64,000 bases of DNA. It comes from Isoetes taiwanensis. Lineage: Eukaryota; Streptophyta; Lycopodiopsida; Isoetales; Isoetaceae. Position numbers and translations under genes: made by a program. Shown here in pieces: positions 43,932-55,470 of the stretch. The notes beneath the pieces were generated by a model. The model saw only the letters and a program-made list of their open reading frames with translations, did not search any database and was not told where the DNA came from. Within the stretch, counting starts at the first letter, position 1; every line of letters starts with the position of its first letter. The stretch spans positions 1,409,330 through 1,473,329 of the forward strand of contig JAJEKV010000056.1 in assembly GCA_021234155.1 (NCBI GenBank). The letters are read 5' to 3'.

Positions 43932-46195
43932 ATTGGCTCAGATATATTTGTAAGCATAATGTTGCCATTGTGAAGAGTTGGTCGTTGCCATATGAGTTGT
44001 GAAGAGTTGGTCGAACGAAGGTTTGATGGGCTGTCTTAACTTCGAGTTCCATTTCCATTCTAAGTGATCATTCCTCCAAGCCCTTTCTTTCTCATCATAT
44101 GCACCTTTCTTTCTCATCATATTTTGCTATTATGGCTCACTACTACCCTCTTGTAGCATCAATAATAATTTGATCTAACAGTGATGCCTCTCACTATAAA
44201 CCACTGCATGTATTCCCTCTTATAGCATCAAGAATGCTTTATTCTGACAGTGATTCTTAGTAAAGCATAGATTGTGTTTTTAAGTGGATTTCGATTGCAA
44301 CTTTGGGCCTAGGTATTTACCAAAATGGTAGCTGCATGATTGCCTTGAGTTGACCGTTAAAAAGCAATCAGGTTCATGCCAAAATGCTCGTCTGCAAATC
44401 ATCAATATGCAATTACCACTAAGAACCGGATTTAAATCTGGCAGCAGTGGCCATGGATTTTTAACTCAAACTTTAAGTTTGGCAAAATCTTCCTGTTGTG
44501 ACCCTGACCTTCATTGCTAACTCTAGACAGAGATAAACATCCTTGCACCAACGTGGATCTGCCCCCTTCTTCCCTGAAAGAAATAGTGAAGGACAGTGGG
44601 CACCTGACTGGTTATTTTGGGGCCAGGCCTGAGTCCATTAATCAGCAAAAATCCCGCTCTTTATTTGAAGCCGCAGCAAGATAACTTTGTGGAATTCACA
44701 CCTTATGCTGTCTCTGCATTTGCAAAGCTGCGGGCGGATTTGCAACATAGCATGGAGCTGCACCCATCAATTTAAGGCTACATGTCGTGTTCTGCAGATC
44801 TGTGCAATGTGTTGCAACAAAAGCACTGCAAACAAAATTTCTGGCTGCCTTGCCGCATGAATCAAGGTGCTGGGTCTGTCAGATTTACCGTTTGCTGTGG
44901 TGACATCAGTTCTTTCAATAGCTCAGAGACAAATTTCCACAAACAAATATTCATCCGAACATCACAAATCTACAGTAATTTTCCTATTCAACCTCTGTGT
45001 TTGCTTCAAGAATCAAACATTCTGCTTGACTTTGCTTAAATTTTTCTGCCCATTCATGTTTTAAGCTCAAAACGGTAAGAATCATATGAATTTGCTGCAA
45101 AAATCATGCCTATTCATATGAATTTGCTGCAAAATTATGCCTAATTCTGTTCTTGAGTTCCAGAAACTTACCATCCAAGATTTGGACAAATTTTCTTTGA
45201 TTTCGTCTCTGTTCAGCATGCAAACAGGGCAACCAGATGCTCATAGCCCAGGTTTCGACAGAAGAACAAAAATAAACACTGAAGCGCATACTCTGTCACT
45301 AGAAGGGCCACCAACGACTTCTTAAACGACGAATGCAGCTGCCTCAATTCTAGGATTCACAAGCAAATCTAGGCCACCAGAAATCCGGCACTCTTTGCCT
45401 CCAAATGAGGCATGTTTGCCTTTCAATCAAGCAAATGCAACCGTATCTGCCTCTCAACCCCTTTATTGAAATCTTCAGAGGTCTATGACTTCAAATTTCG
45501 GCTCTCTTTGCCTTTGAATCAGAGCCTAATAATAGAGCTTTGGCAAAGCTGAAACTAAGACAATAATCAGGATTGATGCGTATGGCAGAAAGGGCGAGGA
45601 ACAACACCGGGGAAAAGCCTTCAAATCACGCCTAGGGAGCTCTTAAGCCAGTTGCCGGACGCTTGGTCTACCGGAGTTGCCCTCACTGCCACACAACCGG
45701 AGCTGCCAGATCAACATGTGCTAGGAATCAGACTCTAAACGCACGCTTCAAATCAAACTCAGTAAAGGGAAAAAATTACCTAAACTGACGCTTCAAATCA
45801 AACTCAGTAAAGGATTCCAAAGCATTGAACTCTTTTACACGGACCAGGCGACTCTCTAGAGCAAAGCTTCGGCCCGAATTTGGCCGTAGAGATGCACAAC
45901 CTGGAATTAAGAGCTCCCAAACAATGCCCAGGCCTTACTATCTATCTATCTATCTTCACGCCGGAACCCTCTTTCTGATGCCAAATGTAATTTTTTTAGG
46001 TTTTTTTTGGCCTGAGATATTTATTTTTGGATTTTTTTTTGGCCTGAAAACTTCTTTTTTTTTCCTACTAATCATATATATAGGAAGATAAATGATATAA
46101 ATTGCTCCCAATATCAAATACATTAGGAACATTCTTATACAAGTCAATGTGTGACAAATATGCACATAAGGTATATACTGATTACAGATTACTCT
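43932..46195. other. Intergenic with several short duplications
   Basis: Contains duplications at 44082-44124, 45083-45146 and 45743-45812, and a (TATC)n run near 45939-45956. No assigned exon. Confidence 0.4.
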
Positions 46196-46199
46196 ACCA
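46196..46199. repeat. Target-site duplication ACCA, left (right copy 53868-53871)
   Basis: Four bases identical on both sides of the inverted termini. Confidence 0.75.
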
Positions 46200-46270
46200 G
46201 GGTGCTTTTTTTTTACCTACTCAAAAAATCATGTCGCGACATTGGTGCTGGTAAGGTGCTGATACCCGTC
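46200..46270 (+). repeat. Left terminal inverted repeat of copy B
   Basis: Pairs with 53800-53867. The outer 14 bases GGGTGCTTTTTTTT are identical; further blocks ACCTAC, CGCGAC, TGCTGG and AGGTGCTGA are shared in order. Confidence 0.8.
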
Positions 46271-46969
46271 ATCAAATTTTTTCGACGGCCCTTCACGTTT
46301 CGTCAAGCACTTCACCCGTCATAGCCAGCCTTGAGCGGGAGTCAAGATCCATCATTCCTGCTATTTTTGGCCAAGTCATCGATCCCGAAATTTTAGTTTG
46401 CAATCTCCAATTCGAATTGGAATTTTCCCGCCCAATTCAAATGATGCACCTTCATAATTATGTTGCTTCAGCGTTTCTTGAAGCACAGCTATGGTTCTTG
46501 AGTTGAGAGATGAATTCCTTGCTTCTGTGTCCAAGCATTGTGCGCAATTTGATGCCCGGAGAATGCTGGCGGGCATGCAAGAGTTCGTCAACAATTCCAA
46601 ACGATTTTTGGAGTGCTGTTCACAATTTGCAGAAAATTACCTCGAAGAATCACCTACACAAATCGAAGCTAGCACTCACATTTCATCTGAAACAGTGGAT
46701 TTCACTAGGAATGAAGAAACTACATATGAAGTCGAAAATTCAGATCAAGAATTCCATCATGAAGATGAAAGACAAGGTAGTCCTTGTTAAATGCTTCTGC
46801 TATTAAATTGCTGAATTTTTTTGTTCTAAATTGCTGACTGATGTAATGTAATGCTTTCAGTTGAACAGAATTGATTCAATGGTGCTGAATTTATGGACTT
46901 TGAACATGATTTCAACATGTCGAGTATACAATTTAAATTTGTTACTTGGTTTAAATTTGTTAAATTTGT

Positions 46970-47756
46970 TTCTTGATAGGTGAATTAGGGGTAAAGATAC
47001 AAACTCCATACTCCATGATGCTGGCAGAGAGGGAGAAGCAATCTATCTGTTTCTTCTCTACATTATCAGAATTAAAAAATTACCACAGGAAAGGTTACCA
47101 GTTCGGGCTATGTATGAGTCACAGGATGAGGGGTGGTTTCATGAGGGAAGGAAATGGTTGGCACGATGGAATATAGATATGATTGATCTACCAATACAAC
47201 CTGAAGCTATACGTGATCTAGTGAGAACAAAGGTCATTGATAAGATATGGGCAAATGCACAGGGTAAAATGGACATGTACAGGAAGGATGTTAACCCTAT
47301 GATTATTTATACAGTATAGCAGTATCTTCTGGATCCTTTGCCACTCGCTGCTAGACATCGTATTTGTAGGATGAGGGTTAGCTCCCATCACCTGCAGATC
47401 GAGTGTGGGCGTTGGCAAAAAGTCCAAAGAGCATTACGGGCATGTCCTGTATGTGGTTCCATAGATGTTGAAGATGAATACCATTTTCTTATTGCTTGTC
47501 CTGCATACGAAGCAGTAAGAGCACGATATCATCTTCATGAGGCCGATCTAAGTAGTGTTCACACAGTGTTGCAAATGCCCTCTGCAAAACTAGCAGCATT
47601 TCTTCGTGATTTATTATGGGTGCGAGAAGCGCACTTAGAAAGACTAGATTTCTGATAACTCAAATTTGGAGTGTTCATATGATTGTAAATATTTCGTCTC
47701 CTAGACCGCAGGGTCTATATGAGATACTGAATACAATTTCATTTCATTTCATTATA
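46970..47756 (+). mobile_element. 5'-truncated LINE inserted in the transposase gene
   Basis: Encodes only the end of a LINE ORF2: LPVRAMYESQDEGWFHEGRK, IDLPIQPEAIRDLVR, a TAG, LPLAARHRICRMRVSSHHLQ, then the Cys/His unit CPVCGSIDVEDEYHFLIACP and AYEAVRARYHLHEADLSS, ending LRDLLWVREAHLERLDF. The 3' end is an (ATTTC)n-type tail (TTTCATTTCATTTCATT) at about 47740. It lies between the second and third exons of the transposase, so it is younger than the element. Confidence 0.82.
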
Positions 47757-49875
47757 AAAACTAAACTGACATGCTAAAATTACAGGAGAATATGGTGGAA
47801 TCTCATTTGAGGATGCTGAAGTTATGGATGTTGGCAATGCTATAGAGGTTGGATCTGACTGTCATAATACAGGTACTTGCTATAATAGAGGTATTTGCAT
47901 TGATAAATTTTCGTTCTGACTGTAGTTAGAATTGTTTCATCAATGTAGGTGCTATGAACCATGCAGTGCTTGCAAACCAAGAGAAATATGAAGCCTCTTT
48001 CAAAAAAAGACAGGCCGAAATAAGGAGGATTCAAAGAAAGAAGAAAAGAGAAATGGATGCTGCAACTGGCAACAAAGGTGCAGTTGCAAATGATGCTACA
48101 GTTGATAAGAAAGGTTCATTCAGCAGTTGGAAGAAAAGAAAGTTGTCAAAAGAATTAGGCAAGCTTGTGAACGAATTGTGTGAGAATGCTACATCTGAAG
48201 AAAGAGTGGAAATTCTAGGGGGTGCTAGAAAGTGGATACCTGAACTAGATCTCTCAAACAGCAAAGAATTAAACACAATGAAAACAATCATTAACAATTT
48301 GAGGGAGTCTTTTGCAGCTCATGAGTATTCAAAAAATACAGATGTGTGGAGAGCAAGAAGTGCTGCAATGACTTTTATAGTCAATGGTGAAACTAACAAG
48401 TCTGCTTTTGCCAAGCAAATGAATCTGAATAGGAAGATTGTGTCAGTTGCAGTAAATAGAAGATTGGCTGCAGAGCATGGTAGTGGACCATGGTCCATGT
48501 TCAAGAAAAATACTAGATGTGACACTCTCTTATGATGAGAGGAAACTAATAGTTGACTTTTGGAGAGATAACACACGAGTGTCTCCATGCAAGAAACATG
48601 TTATAAGGATTAAAGTGGCTAAAGGATTCAAGATCATGCATCCATTACACTTCCTGGAGGATACTCAGGTTAGTTTGATTGCACATGCTGGATGTTGTTA
48701 CAATTGCTGTAATTCTGCTTTCTTGTGTCTGTTATTGCAGGTTTCATTTTACCAGCATTTCAGAAGGGAGTATCCTAAGTTTGAGGTATCTTTCTCAGTT
48801 TTTCATGCCTTGAAACCCCCTTATGTTAGGAAAGTAAAGGACAGAGAGACATGCTGTTGTGTGTATCATATGAGAGCAGATTTTATTCGACTTGCAATTA
48901 ACAAAGTAAGACATGATGAAAAAATTCATGGTCCAAATTGTAAATGCACGTGTGAAGTTTGTGGTCCTGGACCAACATGCATGGCAAGGAAGAGCACCTA
49001 TGCTTCAACAAGTGAGCTTTGGAGTCTCTTGTTTGTCGAAGAGATGAAAGTGAAGAATGGTATGCACATGACTGCCTAACTCTCAAGTGTAAAAAGTGTG
49101 GACCTAGCAAGCTACCAACATGTCCAAAAGAAGAGAATTTCAAAAATGGTGTGAAGGTGGAGTGGAAGACATATGGCAAGGTACTAAGATTGTTGCTGTT
49201 TTTTATGCTTCATTATCGTGTAGCTTTATTTTTAATTTCTGTATTTGTTGTAGATATATGAATCTGTAGAAGAACCTGATGCCAAAGGAGGTTATAAGCT
49301 GGGAAAAAAACCAGTCACTAAACTGGTTTACAAGACCACAAGTGCTGCTGAAATTTTTCAGAATGCCAGAAATGTGCTGAAAGAATTCATTCCACATAAC
49401 TATGAGGGTAGATGGCAGGCCAGGCAATTCAAGGAGTGTTTGGAAATATTTCCAAAGGATGCAATAGTTTCAGTGATTGATTTTGCTGAAAATTACAGCT
49501 TCAAGATTCAGCAAGAAATTCAAAGTCTGCATTGGAGGAATGATCAGTGCACAATTTTAGTGCATATAACATACAGACATGCCACCAAAAGTGATGACCC
49601 TAAATTGGATGAAGATGAGAGAAGAATCATCAAAGAAACTCACTTCTACATTTCAGATGACAGGGAACATGACACTTTGTTTATGCAACATTGTTTGAAC
49701 AATCATGCAGCATTTTTGTCCAGCAAACAAATCAAGTACAACAGACATATTGTTTGGTCTGATGGATGTTCTAGCCAGTGGAAAAGAAGTAGAACATCTT
49801 ACTTTCTAGGAATAAATTATCAAACTAGTGGCATCCCAATAACTTGGAATTATTTTGCTTCGTATCATGGGAAAG

Positions 49876-49941
49876 GTAACTTTCATTTTCAAGCGCCTAG
49901 AGTTAATGTTCATTTCCAGCACTAATCTGATAGAGAAACAG
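49876..49941 (+). other. 66-bp intron splitting the transposase catalytic triad
   Basis: GGGAAAG|GTAACT ... GAAACAG|GTGAACATG. Splicing joins GKG to EHDGAGAVIKRA, supplying the acidic residue 38 positions after the second Asp. Read through, the frame hits TAA within the intron at 49923-49925. Confidence 0.8.
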
Positions 49942-50916
49942 GTGAACATGATGGTGCTGGAGCTGTCATTAAGAGAGCCCTAACTCATGAGATGTTAAAA
50001 CGAAATTCTGTGCCACTTAGAAATGCACATGATGTAGTGGTTTTTTGCAAAAAATATTTCAGTGACAAGATGACAATGGAAGGCAAGGACAGATACAGGT
50101 GTGCTGTTGAACTGCTGCATTTTTATACATTCCAATTTGCTAAGCTTGTGAATGCTTGTGTTTGACAGATATTTTTGGGAAGTTGGCATAGGAGATGTTG
50201 ATAGAAGTGAAAGGTATGATTGTGCAACTCTATCTGGCTCTAACAAATTTCATTCCATCAGGCCTACTCAAAGAACTGACCCGACTCAAGTGGCACATAT
50301 GAACTTCACATGTTTCTGTCATAATTGCTGGTTAGGAAAATATGCAAAGTGTCCCTACATTCTGAGAATAGGTACGTGGTCATACTCTGAATTAAAACCT
50401 ATGGGTGCTGGCTATGTTGAGGAAGTTGTTGAAGGCCCTGTTTTTGAAGGAGATCATGAGTGGAAATCAGATATCATTGCTGTTGGAGATAACTTTGCTG
50501 TCAATGTTGAGCCTAACAACAAAGAAAAAGTAGACTTTTATATTTTAAAATGCACTAGAACAAAGCATGTTATAGAGAAAGCATACAAGGATCCTTGGGG
50601 GCAAAAGTTTGGTAGGAATGAAGTAGTTGTTACTGGAAAATATTACAAGTTAATTAATGGTATCTTATATGAATTGCTAGAACATGAGCCAGAGTGCAGT
50701 GTATGCAGCCATTTGGTTTTGGCTGTTAATTTTGATATGACCAGATTGAGGAACAACCTGTTTCAGCTCCCTGACATTGTGGAAGATCATATTATGGATA
50801 GCTTGCATTTAAGCACATCCATTTATGCTCAAGAAGTTTTAGAGTCTAAAGGAAATGAACTGAAAGGAAATAAGAAATCAAAAGCAAAAGCAGCAAAAGG
50901 CAAAGATGCTTTGTGA

Positions 50917-51573
50917 TTCAAACTGTAAATTGTAAACCAATTTGTAAATTGTGAACCATATTGTAAATTGTAAACCAATTTGTAAATTTGTAGGATCATA
51001 TTGAAGTTGTCACAATTGATCACATTTGTGTCTCCAAACACAAATATGTAACCAAACAAAACTTATATATGTAAACAATCATAAACAACCATATTGCTAT
51101 CATATGTAAACAATCATATTGCTATCATATGTAAATATATTGCTATCAATCATAAACAATCATATTGCTATCATATGTAAACAATCATATTGCTATCATA
51201 TGTAAACATATTGCTATCAATCATAAACAATTGCTATCATATGTAAACATATTGCAATCATAAGCAATTGCTATCATATATAAACATATTGCTTGATCAA
51301 ATTGGTTGTCATAATGAAATATGTTTGAATGTTTGAAAACTTATATTCATGGATACTTATATTAATGAAAACTTATATTCATCGAAAACTTTGAGCAGTC
51401 ATATCACTTATATTCATATGTAAACCTTGCTATTACATAAATATACAAAAAACATGTCAACACTATGGAACAAAATTGTGTTGCATGTATACAAGATCCT
51501 CATAATATTTTAAAAAGAAAACAAGTCTGGTAGATCTATGCTGATAAGATGCCTGGTAGATGCTGAAAGACTG
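50917..51573. repeat. Minisatellites between the two convergent genes
   Basis: TGTAAATTGTAAACCAATT type repeats at 50925-50996, then about 25-bp units (AATCATATTGCTATCATATG + TAAAC) from about 51070 to 51290, with interspersed ATTGCTATCAATCATAAAC. This AT-rich zone separates the 3' ends of genes 1 and 2 and may serve as a bidirectional terminator. Confidence 0.8.
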
Positions 51574-53570
51574 CTAAATTCCAGAAAGTCTTGCCTTTTT
51601 AAAAGCAAGATAATTATCTTCGAGTGTCCCACCTGGAAGGATTTCTTCTTCAGAATCTGCTCCATTATCCTCTGATACATCTGCTAGGACTTCACCAATT
51701 TGGCTGTTCAGTGTCTGTTCAGCAAGCACCTCTTCAGCATCCCTTTTTTTTTACATCTCCAGCATCTACTTCTGCTTCAGCATCTTGATCTTCTATATGC
51801 TCCATCCTTGCATCTTCAGCAGAAGCTTTTACAGCAATGTTAGACACATTTCCTGCAACAAGAATTCAATATTAACTACAATTAAATTGAACATGGACTA
51901 CTATTCAAATTTTCGCTTTGACTTACCAATTTTTTTCAGTACTCTAGGCTTGTTTCTTGCAGGGGTCTTCTTGTCTGCAGGCTGTACAGTGCTGCCAGGG
52001 GTCTTCTTGTCTGCAAGATTAATTTAAAATTAATGTAACTTAAAGAGAAGTTATAATACTAAAACTAAATGTGTACCTTTTATGGGAGATATGTGAGCAA
52101 ATTTAACAGGACTCAGCTTGTCAATATCTATAACTGTTCAAATAGAATTGAAGTTAGCACAAAACAAAAACATTAGAAGATACATTGAACAAGAATACTT
52201 ACTTGAAACAGGTTTCGAGTCTTTTTTTGTGCTGGCCCTTGTCTTCCTTTTCTTAATTTTTGCAGTCCTTTCTGCTTTGAAATCAGTACTTGAAGGTTTA
52301 TTGTACAAAGTGGTGCTTCTATCAACTTCATCCTTCTGCTTCTTATCTTCAGCACTGTTAGCATGTTCAGTTTCTTCTTCATCTTCATAGTTAGAGTCCT
52401 CTTCAATCACAACACTGAATTCTTTGAATCCCAGTTCCTGCAAAATATTGCTTGGGACTTCCTCTCCACAACAGGGAACCACACAGTGCATAGTTTTCAG
52501 CACAGTCGAAAAGCAAAAGACATGGAATTTATGTCCACATTGGTTTATTTTAACAAACAGGTCATATTCTTGAGGAAAACAAAGGCCACATGCCTGACAT
52601 ACATCACTAGTTAGCAAAGGTAAACAATAGACACCCATACCCAACTCCATCCGAGTTTTGGTACTTTCACTGTCTTGCTGCATGGCTGAAATATGCTTGG
52701 CCTTTGCATGCCACTTCGCCATTGATGCCTCACAGGATGCTATTTCATCCTTCAGCACAGAAATTTCAGCACGAATCTGTTCTTCCCCTTTAGAATCTAT
52801 TTGCAGAAGTGCTGACTCCAAAAGCTCTCGCATAACTGCTTCATCATTCTTTAGTTTTGCAATAGCATCAACTTCTTCTGGAAAATCACGTTCAAGGTCT
52901 GCTCTGGACTTTTGCTTCAACTGTATATTTTCATATATAGCTTTGCAAGCTATGTCTGCTCCAGCAACATCACCTTCTTTCCTCAGTAAAGACTCTTGTT
53001 TTGATAATAGCAACTCCTCTGCATCTCTCTTCATTTCAGCAAGCTTACCCAAGTGATCCAAAATAGCATTGCTATTCAAACAATAGCTGCTGGTCTCCCC
53101 CTTAGAAATCTGGTGCTCAGATGTTCGAAAAGCTTCTGCAGCAAAACTAGCCCAGTTTACTTTGAATTGCCCAGGGTTTGACAAAGCTCGTTGGGTATTA
53201 CTCCAAGCAAAAGCTCGAGGTTACCCTAACCTCATTGTTGGTAGGCTTGTTATTCTGATAGATTCTTTCCAGCAGGTCATGCAGCACAGTGGCGAACCGG
53301 GGCCTAACAAATTTTAAGTTTACCTTTCCTTTCCGAAGTGGGCACTGCCAGACATCAAGAAAATCACGGTCGGAAACATCCTTGGCCTTCAAATCCTTTG
53401 GCTTCTTCCCTTCATTACACAAACCTCTGTTTGTGTGAAATTCATACTCAGTTCTTGCGAAAAGCAGTTCCTGATAACATCAAACAGTGTTTTTTTAGTT
53501 CAATATCAGTAGATAAAGAAAAAAGCATGAGAAATAGAGGGATTTTTACCTCGCCGGACTTGAGCACCAT
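51574..53570 (-). pseudogene. Copy B gene 2: coiled-coil, RING-H2-like protein, five exons
   Basis: Exons on the minus strand: 53550-53570 (MVLKSGE), 52203-53470, 52077-52133, 51927-52010, 51574-51852, with consensus splice sites (CAG|GAACTG, TCAA|GTAAGT, GAACAG|, TTGCAG|). Parts: a basic N-terminal block (DFLDVWQCPLRKGKVNLKFV); a coiled coil (LGKLAEMKRDAEELLLSKQE, IRAEISVLKDEIASCEASMA); a RING-H2-like finger CQACGLCF..., QCGHKFHVFCFSTVL, CVVPCCG; an acidic then Lys-rich region; and repeats ADKKTP. The tail needs a frame change at a T9/A9 run (51744-51752), and a one-base break lies near 53205. Role unknown: possibly a regulatory or DNA-binding partner of the transposase. Confidence 0.68.
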
Positions 53571-53799
53571 AGCTAGATGCTGGAATTCCTAACAGCAGCA
53601 GAATGAACCGAACTTCCCAATTACACTTTCAATCAAGCTTCAAAATCGAAATGATCAGGATTCAAGAATCCCTAGCACCCTGCACCTAATCAATTCTGCC
53701 TGCGAAAACTTTTCGCGCGCAGGCCTGCACATCCTGCAAAAATGATGAAGAGCGTCCTTCAAAAATGATGAAGGGCATCCTTCATGTCACGAGAAAATG

Positions 53800-53867
53800 C
53801 TGAAAATAGGTGCTGAGCCGGTGCTGGAGCGTCGCGAAATTGGGTAGGTCCAAAAAAAAAAGCACCC
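53800..53867 (-). repeat. Right terminal inverted repeat of copy B
   Basis: Inverse of 46200-46270: AAAAAAAAAAGCACCC at the border, with TAGGT, GTCGCG and GCTCCAGCACC blocks inward. Confidence 0.8.
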
Positions 53868-53871
53868 ACCA

Positions 53872-54888
53872 ATAAATTGTCACGATTGAGGTGGTTAAGG
53901 TGGCAAATCATAAAAATTGACAAATTTGTACAACCTTGGTCAGCATATCGAAGCTTACCATTGGTTTTATAAAGAAAGTTAATCTCATGAGTCATGATAC
54001 AAGTTGAGAATGTCCATCAGCTTCTGGAAGACGTCACAGCCACTGGCAGTGGCAATGGCAGCTGCATTAGTGTGGGCTGCGGCTGCTTCTTGACGTTCTT
54101 CCTCCATTGTTGCTCAGGGGAAAAATTACTAAAGTCATATTTTAGATTAGCTAGAACAACTTTGGCTAATTTAACAGGAAAACTTTCGAATGTTTGGCTA
54201 AAGTTGAATAATTTTCCTTTACTAGTTTTGAATGTTTGGCTATTTTTTGTTTGAACCTTTATATAAACTTTAGCCAAACATTTATGCTATGCCACACTTT
54301 TTATTGTACGAACATATTAATAATAGAAATCTACTAGTTGGAGAACAAAAAACTGTCCATCTAATATAGTATTAGCAACCTCTATTCCATAATCTCACGA
54401 ATAATCTCATATTTTACATTAGCTATTAAAAAGTATGGCTAATCTATCCCTAAATGCATAGGAAAACTTTCGAACGTTTGGCTAAAGTGGAAGAATTTTT
54501 CCTCTCCTTTTTTCTTATGTTTGGCTAAACCTTGGTGTAAGGGAGGTCAACTTCGAAAATATTTGGCGATTTTTTTCTTTTTTCCAAAAATTTCCTCCTT
54601 TATAGTTTAGTCGTACTTTTTCAAAAAACGTCCAAAAAATCGCCATTTGGCTAATATTAGCCGCTATTTTTTTCCTTGTTGTTGCTTGAACATGTTCCAT
54701 AACTGCACTGGTGATAACACCCCCATCCTGGTGCATGTCTAAATGGCATTTGCAGTAAATTGCCTTTGCTACTTGAAATATATCTTGCGTCTAGATATAT
54801 CTTTTGCAATCTCTCTGGCTCTCCTCTCATTAGCCTCGTGATCTGCTTGTTCATATCTTTCATATCGCTGAGAGAATATCATAAAGAA
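53872..54888. other. Intergenic with a foldback motif
   Basis: AATGTTTGGCTAAAGTT (54189-54205) and its exact inverse (54266-54282). The phrase AGGAAAACTTTCGAA.GTTTG occurs at 54176 and 54461 as a direct repeat. Possibly a degraded MITE; no gene. Confidence 0.5.
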
Positions 54889-55470
54889 TAGAATAGGTTT
54901 TTAGCGTCCATGGAGACCAATTGGCCTATGGGACCCAAACAAAAAGAGAGCAGCAAGCGTATTACTGACAGGATTAAAAAACCCCCGCCCCGAGGGAAAA
55001 ACCTTAGCAGTAATAAGCATGCTGGCACACTATACAATTGCATACAGTTCAATACCGTCCCGTAGGACACAAACGAGTCCGTGCATCCATAACCTCCTGG
55101 AGGTATGAGCCCAACAAACCCACTGACGACGTAGTCAATAACTGATGCAACGGCTGGCCGGGCACTAGTAATCGAACATTGGGCAAATGCTGGGCAGATC
55201 TGGAGGGCGTGACATTCATCCTCAATCGCGCCCTGGTGGCAACACTGGCAAAGCCTTTGCTCTCGTGCTTCCCGAGCCCAATGCCCTGTTTCAATGCGAG
55301 GCGATGTGCACCCGTGCAAACGGAAGCTATAAGTCTGCGCTTTTTCATGGGCAGCTGGGTGTACAAGTACTGGTGTGGGCCTCTTGTGAGCCTAGGATTG
55401 ACTTGCTGCTGATAGTGTGCCAGTTTGACGTGCGTCAGAGCCTCTGCATCCCGGTAAGCACCTAACATAT
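54889..55470 (-). mobile_element. LINE 3' fragment
   Basis: Minus strand: LAHYQQQVNPRLTRGPHQYL, KKRRLIASVCTGAHRLALK, then LCQCCHQGAIEDECHALQIC and PAF, GLIPPGGYGCTD; then the conserved 3' UTR block TATGGGACCCA/CCAATTGGCC. The tail is an (ATTCT)n-like run at 54882-54893. It is a relative of 22203-22660 and 56878-59980. Confidence 0.88.

Larger units (their letters stand above)
46491..50916 (+). pseudogene. Putative DDE transposase gene of copy B, about eight exons
   Basis: Exons: 46491-46776 (start MVLELRDEFLASVSKHCAQF, acidic end), a probable exon near 46860, 47786-47872, 47949-48668, 48741-49180, 49254-49875, 49942-50098, 50169-50916. Introns are short with GT/AG ends. Order of parts: acidic N-terminus; Lys-rich stretch; HTH-like NKSAFAKQMNLNRK; DRETCCCVYH and CKCTC..CG clusters; catalytic core VIDFAENYSF, IVWSDGCSSQWK and, after a 66-bp intron, HGKG|EHDGAG, giving D-93-D-38-E; C-terminal FTCFCHNCWLGKYAKCP and a Lys-rich tail. 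Frame breaks occur in an A-run near 48505 and near 49020, a possible stop lies in the second exon, and a LINE sits in an intron. The enzyme was probably active recently. Confidence 0.75.
46200..53867. mobile_element. Copy B: 7.7-kb two-gene DNA transposon with TIRs and 4-bp TSD
   Basis: Left end GGGTGCTTTTTTTTTACCTA, then CATGTCGCGACATTGGTGCT and AGGTGCTGATACC. The right end, read inward from 53867, is GGGTGCTTTTTTTTTTGGAC, CTACCCAATTTCGCGACGCT, then CCAGCACCGG and AGGTGCTGA... The two are imperfect inverted repeats over about 65 bp. ACCA flanks both sides (46196-46199, 53868-53871). Inside are a plus-strand spliced DDE-type gene and a minus-strand RING/coiled-coil gene, converging near 51 kb. 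A second copy of the left end at 20353 confirms mobility. The 4-bp duplication fits Sola- or Academ-like superfamilies; I cannot assign it further. Confidence 0.85.

Noticed and set aside
51070-51290. Regular repeats of about 25 bp that look CRISPR-like at first glance
   Set aside because: Units touch each other without unique spacers, are AT-rich, and lie between eukaryotic spliced genes. It is a minisatellite.
52118-53056. Plus-strand ORFs opposite copy-B gene 2
   Set aside because: Ser/Ala-rich antisense shadows of the coiled-coil exon; no splice or domain support.
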